Shown: in pieces, positions 22,150 to 33,395 of the stretch
Layout of the letters: every line of letters begins with the position of its first letter
How positions within the stretch are numbered: position 1 is the first letter of the stretch
From: Turritopsis dohrnii
Taxonomy: Eukaryota > Cnidaria > Hydrozoa > Anthoathecata > Oceaniidae
Assembly (NCBI GenBank): GCA_027922465.2
Contig: BQMF02000213.1
Span: 186,001-250,000, forward strand
Direction: 5' to 3'
DNA length: 64,000 nucleotides
Made by a program: the position numbers and the translations under genes
The notes under the pieces: generated by a model
What the model saw: the letters and a program-made list of their open reading frames with translations, nothing else
What the model was told of the DNA's origin: nothing
Database searches by the model: none

Positions 22150-22770
22150 TTATTTGTAAATATTCCTGACTTTTTCTAAATGTGCAATTTTGCTTCTGAT
22201 GGAGTTAAGTGATTTTTGCCGCAAACACAACGGTTTTTCTTGGCACATTTTGCTGCAAGACAATAAATTGTAAAAACTGCTAAGATTTTCTGTGTTTCCA
22301 GGTACTGGCATAGCGTTCAAGACATACATGCAGCAAAGTAAAGCAGTTGTCTCTTGTTGTTTCCAAGTTCTATCTGGCAAAGTGTTGCAGTGTTTTTCAG
22401 GTATATCGTTGTTCTCTTTTTAATAAATGTCTTGTTACTACGTGATGCTCTTTTGGTATGCGATGAATATAATTTCTTTGTGTTTCCATTGGCACAATTT
22501 TTGCAATTGCAAAGATCCGCGCATGCCCTATCGCTCTTAAAACATGGACATTTCGTTGCCCTTTTCCCCGGCCGGTCAATACATGCCACGTATGTGCTAT
22601 CTTTATTACTTATTCCGCAATTACATTTTGTATTGGCAGCGGGTTCATTCATGTTTCCACACAAACGACATTTGCAGAATTTTGTGCACGAAACATTTCG
22701 TGTAAGACATGGACAACGGCTTTTGTATGTTGTACTTGATGTACAAGCTTGTCTGTTGACGTTAACATCA
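22150..22770 (-). pseudogene. CXC (tesmin/TSO1-like) cysteine-rich C-terminal part
   Basis: After a TTTTTAG acceptor near 22780, the reading DCKCDVN...SRCPCLTRNVSCTKFCKCRLCGN is followed by a second cluster GKRATKCPCFKSDRACADLCNCKNCANG. These are paired CXC-type zinc-binding repeats that usually bind DNA. A frameshift near 22385 leads to the tail PDRTWKQQETTALLCC...KSLNSIRSKIAHLEKVRNIYK, ending at 22150. It is placed as the C-terminus of the OTU/transposase polyprotein because spacing and orientation agree. Confidence 0.7.
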
Positions 22771-22889
22771 CATTTACAATCTAAAAACATGAATTGTGAT
22801 AACTTCATTTTTTTTGCACTTTGTTTTTTATGATAAATATAGCTGATGCTGCTCTTAAAACAAAAGAAAAAACTTACGACTACCACCAA

Positions 22890-23831
22890 ATCTCCAATTC
22901 CACTCGCGAAAACTCCAGCATTAAGGAAATTCGGCAAGTATTTTCTGTCATCAACTGTCATATACGCTTTAAATCTTTCACTTGACAATACTTCTTCAAC
23001 AAAAAGTTTCCTGATGAATAATAAACCATTTCTGCATTAACAAAAAAGGCCGTATTGTAATGCTATTATATTGTAGTTTTTCTTCATACTTATACTCATA
23101 ACAAAACATGCTTACCTTATCAGGCCAAAAACACAAAATTTATCGATTAAGTAATGAATTAAACACCAAATGTTTTCCACGGAAGAAGAAGTTATCAATA
23201 GCAGGATTTAAACTCTTACCTGAGAATCAATACTCTATCAAGTACATTTCCTGACCGTAGACCAAGCGTTTCAACATTATGAAGGAACAAACCATCAGTG
23301 TTTGTTTTTTAACAATTTAACTACCTGATACAATACGGTGGAAAATAAGCAGTCACCGTCACCAGGCACATGGTGTAGGACTAAATTAAACGAAGCTAAA
23401 TTCCTTTTTAATTTTTCTGCATGGTTATGTTGATTAGTAAGTTCACTTAATGATTTTTTTAAAATTGATACAACGGCGAAGCAATCGAATCCTTTACGGT
23501 AACACAATTCTTGCATCTTGGATAGTGAGGTGTAACAGCTTTTTATGTATTTACCCAGAAAATTTATTATGTTTTCATGATTTAAGTCTGAGACAGACGT
23601 TATATCACTCAATTCGTGTAACACATCATCTACGTCCATGTCATTATTATCATGACAGTGTTCAGAAGACTCAAACCCCTTTAAAAATGTAGGCAATACT
23701 TGATAAGTTGGTGGATTTAAGTTGTTTTTCTTCTTCTTTGCATTATAAACGAATGAAAGGATCGTTATAACAGCTATAGCCAATTCCGGACTTATATTGG
23801 TAGGTCCACATAAGAAACTGTGATTGAGGAA
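22890..23831 (-). pseudogene. OTU-type cysteine protease domain of the same element
   Basis: The frame continues directly from the TGA stop with NHSFLCGPTNISPELAIAV and an acidic linker. It then reads the OTU start HHVPGDGDCLFSTVLYQVV, with Asp and the candidate catalytic Cys in DGDCLF. A shift in the A-run near 23310 is followed by TDGLFLHNVETLGLRSGNV and a GTAAGAG donor near 23222. After an intron, VLSSERFKAYMTVDD and LNAGVFASGIGDLVV continue the fold to about 22890. The catalytic His region was not located. OTU domains normally cleave ubiquitin chains; their role in transposons is unknown to me. Confidence 0.65.
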
Positions 23832-25668
23832 TCAATGTAATCCTTCGTTTGATGCTGTACCACCACCGGCAGGTATTGATGATAAACAATTTTTCTGAAT
23901 ATGCTCTTTCATGAGCCTAATGGCTTTGTTGACACCAATCTGTTTTTCTTCACACAATGATTGAATGAACAATTTATGATCCTTTTCAAAGAGTTCTATG
24001 TTCAGAGTCAAAGCATCAGCATCTGGGGTGGGTAAAAGACGAGATGGACCTTTGTCCAATTCATTTCGGAATACCAGACCTGCATCATTCATGAATGCTT
24101 TAGCTTGCACATCGTTTTTCTTCTTTACTGACTTTGTCAACCTCTGGACTGAATGAAAGATGTCTAATTTAACTAATGCTTCAGGAAAAATGTACTATAA
24201 AATATATATTTCAACTGTATTGACTAGGCCATTAGTTGGTTCCGAAGGCTTTGCATTGTAGGTTGAAGTTCGTTGTGTGACACCGTTTTAGTAAGTATAA
24301 AATCAACAATTTCCTTGTCCTCATTCAAAATGAAGAAAACTTTATAAAAACTTTTAACAAACTTTTTATCTTCTTCTCTATGTCCACCTATTGCTTTTCC
24401 AATTTTGAAGGTATGATCTGTTGAAATAGAAGATGACGGTAATGCAAGTTCTTCCCGATAGAACCTTTCATTTTTGTAGTATTTGTAAAAAAAGGTTGCT
24501 TCTATTCCATCGTGGCTTGGACGACTATAAATTAAATTTCTATTGAAGGTCGACTTATCACATTTCGATTGATAACTGCAAAAGCGTCTGCATAGAAGTC
24601 CTTCTGCTATTTGATGAAACGTGTGGCCTTGAACAATGGATAGAAATATATGCTCCACAAGTTCGCGGGTATATATAGATCTTGCAAATACTTGAAAAGG
24701 AAAATGGATTTTGAAAGCTGTGTTTGCACCAAGAACCATCTGGACCAATGTATCAGAACAAGATAGGAAGCTATGATAGCAAGAAAGAATGTCAATTATG
24801 AATAAGGATAATTTTCAAATGAAAAAACTCTTAAAAAAATCAGGTCACTGAACTACACGCTTTTTTTATAAGCACCACCTCTATAAGCACCGCGAGCCTC
24901 AGATTTGGTCAATAGTTAAGCACCACCTAAGCACCAGCCTCAGCCTCACTTCACTGAACAAAATGTTATTTCATTCGAATTATTTCTACATTGTTGGTTT
25001 GATTCTTGTCAAACGAATGTTTACACATGTTTATAAGTGTCGTCAAAAAGTTCTCACGTTATATCAGGTTCGTTCGAATGAATTTCATTCATAGTGTCTG
25101 GGTAATGGGTATGTAATAATGGTATGTCTGTCCGTCTGAAGCGTGCATGAGTAGGAGTATGATGGTTATCCTATGGGTCAAGACAAGCACCAGCTAAGCA
25201 CCATTTCAGACTATATTTCGAAAATTCTTAAGCACCAGCAACTCTCGTTTCAGAGTTACTGGTGCTTATAAACAAAAAGCGTGTAATTTTGTGTCAAACC
25301 AAAAACAGTGAAAGCTACTCACATGTGCTTCCGATGGCTTGTGCAAATGTATGCGCTTTGTACCATGAGTATATTTTCCCAAACATCATAGATTAAACAA
25401 GGATTACGGTAACATTTCTTTAAAACATTGTCCCATGTTCAGGACAAAGCAAACATATTCCATATTGTTGCAATAGTGCCCATATGAAAACTTTTGGAAG
25501 ATAACAGAGATGCATTGGAGGGGATATCACATTCTGAAAAGCAGAGGAGCCCGATGTTTTTCCAAAGTCAAGAATCAATTTCTTTATATATTCATCAACT
25601 TCTGCATTTAAGATAACGCACTGATGCAACTCAACAATCATGATTGCCAGTAAAAGTAAACAAATCAT
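23832..25668 (-). pseudogene. Transposase core of the OTU/CXC element
   Basis: Exon 1 (25668 to about 25332) includes LDFGKTSGSSAFQNVI and LLQQYGICLLCPEHG and ends at CAT/GTGAGT. Exon 2 resumes at about 24787 after ATCATAG with FLSCSDTLVQMVLGAN, CRRFCSYQSK and SSISTDHTFKIGKAIGG, where the D of DHTF is a likely catalytic residue; it stops at LRNQLMA near 24229. The next exon (about 24190-23832) reads FPEALVKLDIFHSVQRL and IPAGGGTASNEGLH. From family memory I expected a VDxCC-like block between LMA and FPEA; it is absent. TGA at 23832-23834 interrupts the frame, which continues downstream. Confidence 0.7.
24856..25283. mobile_element. MITE with TA target duplication, nested in the transposase intron
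   Basis: Ends CACGCTTTTTTTATAAGCACCA (24856) and TGGTGCTTATAAACAAAAAGCGTG (to 25283) are inverted copies, each bordered by TA. Extra AAGCACCA words lie inside near both ends. At 428 bp with no ORF it is a Tc1/mariner-style MITE. It sits in the intron between exons 1 and 2 of the OTU/CXC transposase. Confidence 0.8.
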
Positions 25669-25689
25669 TCTTTCTTTTCGTTAGCACTA

Positions 25690-26200
25690 GAAAAAACATA
25701 GTTGTGTTTTTTTGGAGGACAGAAGGTGCTTATTGGAAATTAGGTATGGAAGGAAAAAGATTTGAATTCAAATATCCCTGAATGATTAAGATTCTCCGCC
25801 CCATTGTACAAAAGTGACGAATAGATTTTTTTGACTTTATTCAACTCAATAACAAAATATACAATGATAACTAAATGAGCCTTAAAAAAACAATGTAAGC
25901 CTACTCTTCTATGGAGCAAATTTAATGTAACTAAACTAGGAAAAATGTTTGTTCAGGAATGTAATAGGGAAAATAATGTAGGCAAAGTCCTTTTTTTCAG
26001 TTTCAATTTGAAGAGATGAGAATGTATCTGCTCGTACTTTTTGTGCGTAGTGTAATTTTCGTTCGTACGGCATACTTTCGGCAGTATGTGTCTCGAAAAA
26101 TGTAACCAATCAAACGCTAGAAATGATCAGACTGAACTTTACAACAACTAAGATAAGCATTTTATAAAATAATGCAAGTGAAAACCAAGCTAGTTATATA
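25690..26200. other. Intergenic sequence, nothing recognised
   Basis: AT-rich, without a supported ORF. The 5' end of the OTU/CXC transposon should lie near its left part but is not visible. Confidence 0.4.
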
Positions 26201-27138
26201 TCTATATATTAATAGCCGATTCTCTGTTTGTCTGTTTGTTTGTCTGTCACGCAAAATGGCAGATTGAGCTCTGAGAGTAATTATTTTATTTTATTTTGTT
26301 TTGTGCGACGTCAGTTTGAAACAAATACATTGCAACCCCCAATCGAACGTGCCTTTTTTTTGCTGGTGAACCAATAGAGATAACGTTTTGTTTTTATTAT
26401 TATTGTTAGTTTTATATTCCACGTTGACTTGGCTTTGACAACAATACATCAACTAAATACAAAGAAACTAACTGATTAAACAGTTTGGACAAAAAGGCAG
26501 CAGTGGCAGAACGTGGCAGCATGTTCGGTTTGTCACTAACTCTTGCCTGACTGTCTGAGACGGGTGAACTTTCTTTTTCAGCTATCAAAATGTTTAAAAA
26601 CCGATAGGTATAAAAAGAGTATCATAAAACAAAATGTTTTTTTTTTTGCTTTTGTCGTAATAGTTGTCTTAATTTCTTTTAATCGATTTCTTTTAATCTA
26701 TTTTAATCTGATCGAACGTTTGTTTTATTCTCTTTATTCATTTAGCACGTGCAATTTTTCTCTCCTCCCGTGTGAACATTTTAAGAAGAGAAACCATTTT
26801 CGACCTGTTTTATAGCACCCATGTTTGAGCGCGTAACTTTTTTAAAAAAGCTTTTTTACAAAAGCTAATAAAAAGTGAAAGTTTTTCTTCCTACGTTTTG
26901 AGTGTATTGTTGTACTGATCAACGATTGGTTTTAAAAAATAAATAAGTCCCACATAATGAAAAACCTGAAAAATAGTTAATGTAACACTGATGTAACACT
27001 GACTGCACACCAGAAGTTGTGACTTCGAATCTTTTCCAAGTTGTATGAGCCGTTTATAAAGTAATTTGCCGTTTATTGATACAGTGATACACGGAGCAGG
27101 TGGATATGGGCGGCGAGCGACGCCGCCTTGGCGACTAG
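26201..27138 (+). mobile_element. Complete non-autonomous Helitron
   Basis: It starts A|TCTATATATTAATAGCCGATTCTCTGTTTG and ends with the GGCGGCG-AGCGA-CGCCGCC hairpin, TTGGCGA, CTAG|T. Insertion between A and T, no terminal inverted repeats, and a hairpin about 10 nt before CTAG are all Helitron features. The 938-bp interior matches 47222-48061 and, reversed, 610-1422. No Rep/helicase ORF. Confidence 0.88.
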
Positions 27139-27489
27139 TTTGAAGTTAATGATAAAAAACTTGTGTGGAACAGGTAATCCCAGGTATACGACAACAATGG
27201 CTCATCAAAAAATAGGACGAACCTTCTTTTTTCAAAAAATGAAATAAATAAATCAAAATAAAATGCTAAGACTTCAGATTTTTTCTAACGTTCCGCAAGG
27301 AAGAAAAGTCTTCAGTTTCTTCGGCTTTTCGTTGGTTTAAACTGTTTCGTCAGGTCATCGTTTAAGTTTTCCAGCACATTTTTTCGTTTTTTTCTTCTGC
27401 AGTTATCTAAGAAGACAAATATTCACATAAATTTCACAAGACAAAAACGTTTAACGCAAAAGAGGAATTCATTAAATCTAATCATTTCA

Positions 27490-30400
27490 GCTATTTTTGC
27501 TATTTCTATTAAGAAAAGTAAAAACAATAAATAGAATCACCTCTGCTAACTTCTGTTTCTCTGTTTTCTTTCATTGCGGCTCCATCAACTATTTTACAGA
27601 AATCCACTTCTCTTTCACAAATCCACTTCTCATTATCTCCATCTTCTCTGGCAACGTTTTCTATAAAAAAGGACTTTTAATAAAAAAAATCACTTTTTTA
27701 GTAAATGAAAAAACTTAAGGAGAAAATGTCTTTTTCATTACCTTTAACAATTTCTCTTTGTTCTTTTAAGTCATTCGCACCTTCGTCAACAATTGCAACA
27801 ATGCCGACTTCTTTCCCATTGCCTTCATCTCCATAACCTCCATCTTCTCTGGCAGCGTCTCCAATAAAAACTTTTTTTTACAAAACAGTCCTTTTTTAGC
27901 AATTGAAGAAACTTTATGAAAAATAATGTCTTTTTAATCACCTTTTCCTTCTTGTGCGCCTTCATGGACAATTGCAACCATGGAAAATTCTCTCCCATTT
28001 CCTTCATCACTCCTAACAGTCCCCTCTATAACAATATGTTGATAAATATTACCTAAACAGCATTTCATTGATTTAAATCTCCATGTCATGACGTTGTGAT
28101 GACGTTATAAAGGTGTTGATTATAAGATTTCTTTTGTTTTGGAAAGTTAAGAAAGTCACCAACCTTTCACAGAATCCACTAGTGCTTTGTTTAAGTGCCT
28201 CGTTGATATGCAGTTTTTCTGGGAGTTTGTCCCAAAACCAGTTTTTTGTTAGTGCATCCAATGCCATTTGATTTGACGCCTTGTATAATAGATTTTGTAG
28301 TGATAATTGTTTCCAAGGTTGAAACAATTTGGATGACCCCGACGTTTACTGCTTCTCCGCAGCCACAACCCCTGGTATTGACAAAACTAAGAAACTTTCG
28401 CGCCTACTGAAAACAAAGTTGCTTTGAGAGATATGGGCGCTTTTTGAATGCGAGTCACATGGGTACTTATTTGAAAGGGCCTAAAAGGAACATTCGAAAC
28501 TGACTTTTTTCGTACCTCCTCGTTATCCATTGCTGCACGTAGCAGTTTTTCAATCTTTGACATTAAATCTGTTCTTAGAACCAGATCATCTTTGGGACTG
28601 TTAAGTTGGTTTATGAAAGGCACTAAACTTTCCACGACAAAAGAAGAAATTATCACTTCTATTTCTGAGGAATGATAGCCAGTTATCTCAAGTATCTAAA
28701 TACAAACAAAGTATAAACTGAATTTCCAAGTCTCTGATTAACAAGCCAAATGTTCCGTTTGTTTTCTTGACTAAAATGTGGGCTGATTAACATCACATTA
28801 AAAAGGAAACAAACATAGCCACTAATAATGAAATTTGCTTTACCTTACAATCAGCAAAAAGGTATATGCCGTAATTCTTTTTTGATCTCTTGTCGAGTAT
28901 ATTTTCATCGACCACCTTACCACAAATCATAAATAGTGGGTCAGTTTTAATGCTTTCAAAATCACTAAATACGTCTTCCAGTGGCAGCATTCCTGGAAAG
29001 CATTTTTTCGCTTCTTCTTTCGCCTTGTTTAACGTGTGATTAAATAAAAAGACACTTTCAAATGAGGAAGAATTTCCAACATCCACGAAAGGAATTAGAC
29101 ATAAACGGCAGACTAGTCTAAAACAGATTTCATATATATTTTTTATATAAGGACCGAGTTTATAAGAACGGCAAGATGTCTTCTGGCTTCTCATAAAACG
29201 ATCAAACAAGTTTTAATGAGTAACAACTAATTCTTGCAGATTTAAAAGTAATTATTGAAAATTATTTACCTCTGAAGTTTTCCTTCACTGAATTCTTTAA
29301 AAAAATAACCGTTAGTTGTTGCTATAGGCTTGGTGAGACATTGGCCTAAAGAACCATTGCCAGTAGATCGTCCTGACTGAAAGCAAAATCAAGAAGCACT
29401 TTCAAAACTCCAAAAATTATGTTAATATTAATAATAAATTAATACATAGAAAAACATTCAGATTTAATGTGGTATACAACAAATGATCTGTTTAGCACAT
29501 AGGCTCTTCTTTAAGAATTGTCTACTAACTAACTTTTGAAATATTGTGCTCAAAAAACATAATTGAAAAAACGTCGAATAGTTTCTTTCCTCATCCACAT
29601 TAAAAACAATATCTCATTGTAAACAGCAAATGCCAATTTTTCCAGGTCTTTTCTTACCTCGATATCCTCCCATCAAATTGGTATACTAATTTTGGTTATA
29701 TCTTTTAAAATGCCCATGCATGTTGAATCTATTTACGATAAATAATAATCATGAATTATTTATAACGAGAAAATAATCTCAAGTGAGAAAATTTTTTTTT
29801 TTCATTTGGATCAGAATTCTTTCTTAACCTCTGACATGCATAACATAAGGATCGCGGTATTCCTTCGCTACGTAATTATACATGAAATAGTTATATCATG
29901 AGTGTTTGTTAATGATTAATTTATCAATTCAATAATTTTTTGTTCATTATTTACAACCTCGAAAACTTAGAGAAGGGCACGCCCGGTGATGTATAAATGT
30001 TTTTTAAAGGTGGGTTTCCACTTCATTCGCTGTGCTGACGTGAACGAGCAAACTGGTTTTCGATTTAATAGTTCAGATGATTTGAACTACCAGGCCAATG
30101 AGATTGCGTCAGCCAATCAAAAAGCAGTTTGCTTGTTCGCGCGACCACAGCGAATGAAGTGGAAACCCACCTTAAAAAGAAAGACTTTAAATGCGGGATT
30201 TCACATGAAATTGGTTACGCGGGCAGCCTAGTGGAAATTGATAGAAATTGGCGCACTTTTAAAAAACTGCTAACAATGAATCTGAATGTCTCAAGAAGGA
30301 GTTTGCTGGCGGTTTAACAAATTAAAACGTTTTTATTTAGAAATCTTTTTCGTTATAACCAATACCAAGAGGCTGTTTGTGGATTTGCCTGCGTATGACA

Positions 30401-30623
30401 TGTTGTATTGAAAAAAAAAATATGTTTGTGTTATTCATTGTACTATTATTTCCTGATTACCTGGACTACCGGTGAAATGGAAATATACACAACTGACCAA
30501 CTCGTGAGCGGTAACTAACAAACCAAATACTTTGACAAACTGAAGAATATCCATAAAAGATTCTTGGCAGTGAAAACTAAATAGTTTTTCCAACAGCCGG
30601 TACTTTTGACGAATAATTACCAC
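27490..30623 (-). CDS. Unrecognised multi-exon gene candidate
   Basis: I do not recognise the product. Exon-like segments on the minus strand have proper splice borders: about 30623-30459 (CQESFMDILQFVKVFGLLV), 29376-29270 (CAG acceptor; SGRSTGNGSLGQCLTKPIA; GTAAAT donor), about 29190-28844 (KLGPYIKNIYEICFRLVCR...YGIYLFADCK; GTAAAG donor), and 28695-28517 (TTTAG acceptor; ILEITGYHSSEIEVIISSF...LLRAAMDNEE; GTACGA donor). Further downstream come small acidic exons repeated at about 28040-27950, 27850-27755 and 27650-27540. No stops were seen in the spliced segments I checked. Start and end are not defined. It could be a real host gene, or part of an element I do not know. Confidence 0.4.
27540..28040 (-). 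repeat. Tandemly duplicated exon-intron units (about 200 bp)
   Basis: Two closely related units, about 27650-27850 and 27850-28040, each contain a short exon starting DEGNG (DEGNGREFSMVAIVHEGA and DEGNGKEVGIVAIVDEGA) followed by a GT donor and an A/T-rich intron with the same GTCTTTTT and ACTTTTTTTA words. A third, more diverged exon starts AREDGDNEKW. This is exon duplication within the candidate gene. Confidence 0.65.
30009..30171. mobile_element. Small MITE with long inverted repeats
   Basis: GGTGGGTTTCCACTTCATTCGCTGTG at the left and CACAGCGAATGAAGTGGAAACCCACC at the right are near-perfect inverted copies in a 163-bp element. Both sides are bordered by TTAAA (30004-30008 and 30172-30176), compatible with a TTAA-type target. 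It has no coding capacity. Confidence 0.8.
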
Positions 30624-30900
30624 AATTATCCATCACAATTTAATAATTTTAACAAAAAAAGTTATTGATCAGAGTGATGTATTTCCGCCTTTGAAATAAC
30701 TTACATCAGCCCTCTGAATTTCTGAAAAAGCCGGCGGCAAAATTTTGCCGTCGTAGGGAAAATGTAGGACGGCAGTCGAAAATTCGCGACGGCAAAATTT
30801 TGCCGCCGTAGTCAAAATTTACGACGGCGTCCAGAAATTTGAGACTGCAATTTCATATTGACGTGGGGGACGATTCTAGCAGTCTAGCGTCCTAGACCAG

Positions 30901-32743
30901 CTAGTTACTGGTTTGTCCTATGGGCATGATTTGCTCTTTTTCATCAGAGAGTTGTTCAAGCGTTTCACTTGTTGCAGGGAAAATATCATCACGGTAAAAT
31001 GCTTCCGAACCGTCACTCTCTACTATACTTCTTAACTTCTCAAATGACTTTATTACCCTTCTGCATGAAGCCATTTGGTGTTCAACCCACCTCGTGCCAC
31101 TTGGCCTTTTATATCTGATGTAATCGATGCTTTGGAAAATTCCTTGGCGTTTAAATAGTCTCCAACAGAGATTAGCCTTTTTAAACAGGTAGTAAATGTT
31201 TGTGTAATCTTTATCACAATCATTGTTCAATTTAGACTTTTCGAAAGCGTCCTTAATTGCCAATTCGATTTTATGGGCAGGGCAGAGTGTCAACATGTAA
31301 TGGTCTCCTAGTTCTTCTTTTATCAGGCCATGCATCTTTATATTTACCGGGGCACCATCGGTACACATTCCACCCTGAGCGACAAAAGAGGGTGAAAACT
31401 TATTTCATAATTGTTTTATCTCTTTTCCCCAACAAAATTTTATGCCCATCGTTTGAATAAATTGAAAATTATATACATTGTACAAAAATAGAAATGAGAA
31501 CAGCGAACAATACTTATTTCATAACAGAGAAAAATACATGCATCATATGGCGCCATTGCATTGTGCATTGAAGAATAAAGAGGAGGGTTTATTTACTTTA
31601 CATTGAATTTGTTTTAAAATAAAAACATGTACCTAAACATTTTTATTAAATGTAAGAGGAAAACAGCAGGCTTTATTTACTTTCCATTGATTTTTTTTAA
31701 AAAAGAAAAATGAATTGAAAAAAATTCCTTTTATGTTTTAGATTTAGAAGATATGGCAAATGCAAGAACACGTGTTCTAGAAAGATATTATGTGCGTAGA
31801 ATCTCGTAATTTAAAACTCGGGGATTTCCCCAATCTTTCTAACTGAAATGGATTCCAGTACGTAAATAAAGTCTCTCAAAGAAGTTTAGATAAAAAGTTC
31901 AGGATTTTTTTTCTTTTCTCAAACTTCTAGAATAAATACAAGTGATATATTAGGTATAAAGATTACCTCTCGTTCCTTCCTGTCAATTAGTAATCCAGTT
32001 TTCATTATCGAATTTTCCAATGCAGCTTTTAGGCCTTCGGCATCAGCTTCGTCAGGCTCCTCCATACTCATTATTCGAAAGTTCACTTTTCCCTTATGAG
32101 CAGTTTTTATTATATACAGTTCCTTTTCATCCATGGTTTTGGCGATACTAGAACCATCATTATGCACACTATAATACCGAATTGTGCCATCGTTTAGCGG
32201 TTTCGAAATATAAGTAGATATAATGTTACGACTCAAATACTGAACCATTTCACGGCATGATGTATCGTTTAAAAAACCGTTACCAAGTTTCACGTTGTGT
32301 ATTTCTCTTTGAAATTTTGCAAAGTCTTCATTAAGTTTGAAAGGTTTGCCATGATAGGCAATGAAATGTGCCAGTTGGAACTTCATGATTAATTGATCGT
32401 TGAGTTGGGAGTTCATACTCCGTACACAGGCTACAATATCCTTTTGGCCATTAGAATTAGTAGAATTCTCTGGCTGGACATTCAAATTCTGAACAGCAAC
32501 GGTATGAGCGACACTTTTTTTGATGTGATCTGCAAAATTAATTTTTTTGATGACGGACGTGCCATCCACATATGCATCCAACTGACTTTTGATAAAAGAT
32601 TTTGCGTTTGCTGCATCTTTGTTCTTGGTATTGGAATAAAACTCCCTGCATGTTTTGCACCATATTTTTGTTACTTGACCATCTTCACATTCATATGCGA
32701 TATTATTAAATCCCCAGTTGTCAACTGTTTTCTTACTTGGCAT
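30901..32743 (-). pseudogene. hAT-like transposase (ZNF862-like), C-terminally truncated
   Basis: Exon 1 (32743 to about 31969) starts with an ATG in MPSKKTVDNWGF and has a BED/TTF-like finger: CKTC, then a histidine pair in ADHIKKSVAH. After a GTAATC donor and a roughly 600-nt intron, exon 2 begins near 31374 (CGCTCAG acceptor) with GGMCTDGAPVNIKM. It continues LTLCPAHKIELAIKDAF and YKRPSGTRWVEHQ and stops at 30901. CTDGAPVN and GTRWVEHQ are typical of the hAT-derived ZNF862 group. The hAT C-terminal domain is absent. No stops occur within the two exons, so a truncated protein is possible. Confidence 0.65.
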
Positions 32744-33244
32744 TTTTACTCAACAACTTAACTATCAAGAAGTCAACTGATTTATACGAAAAAGTTGTTT
32801 GAATAAAATAAAATTTTAAACAAACATTCTTTTTCATTAAAATAGAATGCTTAAAATTCTATTTCAGAAATGAAGACATTGTATTGAAAAGATCATAACG
32901 AGAAAACAAAGGTACACGCGAGTGCACATAAACAAACAAAAAAAAAAAGGGGGAGGAACCAATATATAATCGTTTTCAGGTGTTAATAAAACTAGGTCAT
33001 TTATTGAACTCACTTTTGTTTGCTGAAATAAGATCACAAAAGAACAAATAAGATTTACGTAGTGACGTTTCTCTTTAATATAATTTTAAAAGTGTTAATG
33101 AGAGTCGAAACGTCGATATCAAATGTTCATTGTTGAGAGAGGAAGAAATATAAAACTGATATTTTTTACACTTCGAAATGAAATATTTAGATTGAAATAG
33201 GCCGCGTCATCTTCTTAGAAATAGATTTGGAGTCCTTAATCTGT

Positions 33245-33395
33245 CATATTGGCTTCGTAAAAGTTGTATTCTAGCTACGTCAGCTTCGTAAAAGTGGGAT
33301 CAGACTCCTTAACTAGCCGCGTCAGCTTCGTAAAAGTTGTTTTCTATTCGTTATTTAGCTACGTCAACTTCGTAAAAGTGAGATTAGACTCCTTT
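33245..33395. repeat. Short minisatellite near the right end of the hAT-like element
   Basis: The word GCTTCGTAAAAGT recurs four times (about 33251, 33285, 33325 and 33370) with linking segments AGCTACGTCA and GACTCCTT in alternating order, giving a composite unit of roughly 80 bp. Confidence 0.7.

Larger units (their letters stand above)
22150..25668 (-). mobile_element. DNA transposon encoding transposase, OTU protease and CXC domain
   Basis: Minus-strand coding order: transposase core (25668-23832), OTU cysteine-protease segment (23831-23240, then 23010-22890), and CXC cysteine-rich domain with a C-terminal tail (22765-22150). The whole reads as one multi-exon gene: in-frame continuity across the stop at 23832 and OTU blocks on both sides of an intron support this. 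It carries one nonsense codon, at least two frameshifts and an apparent loss of a catalytic segment. I recall this domain set from cnidarian and fish genomes but cannot name the superfamily. No terminal repeats were found. Confidence 0.7.

Noticed and set aside
22354..22833. Plus-strand ORF opposite the CXC region
   Set aside because: Antisense shadow of a well-supported cysteine-rich domain.
33245..33395. CRISPR-like array (short repeats with spacers)
   Set aside because: Only four irregular copies with related linkers inside a eukaryotic transposon end; it is a minisatellite.
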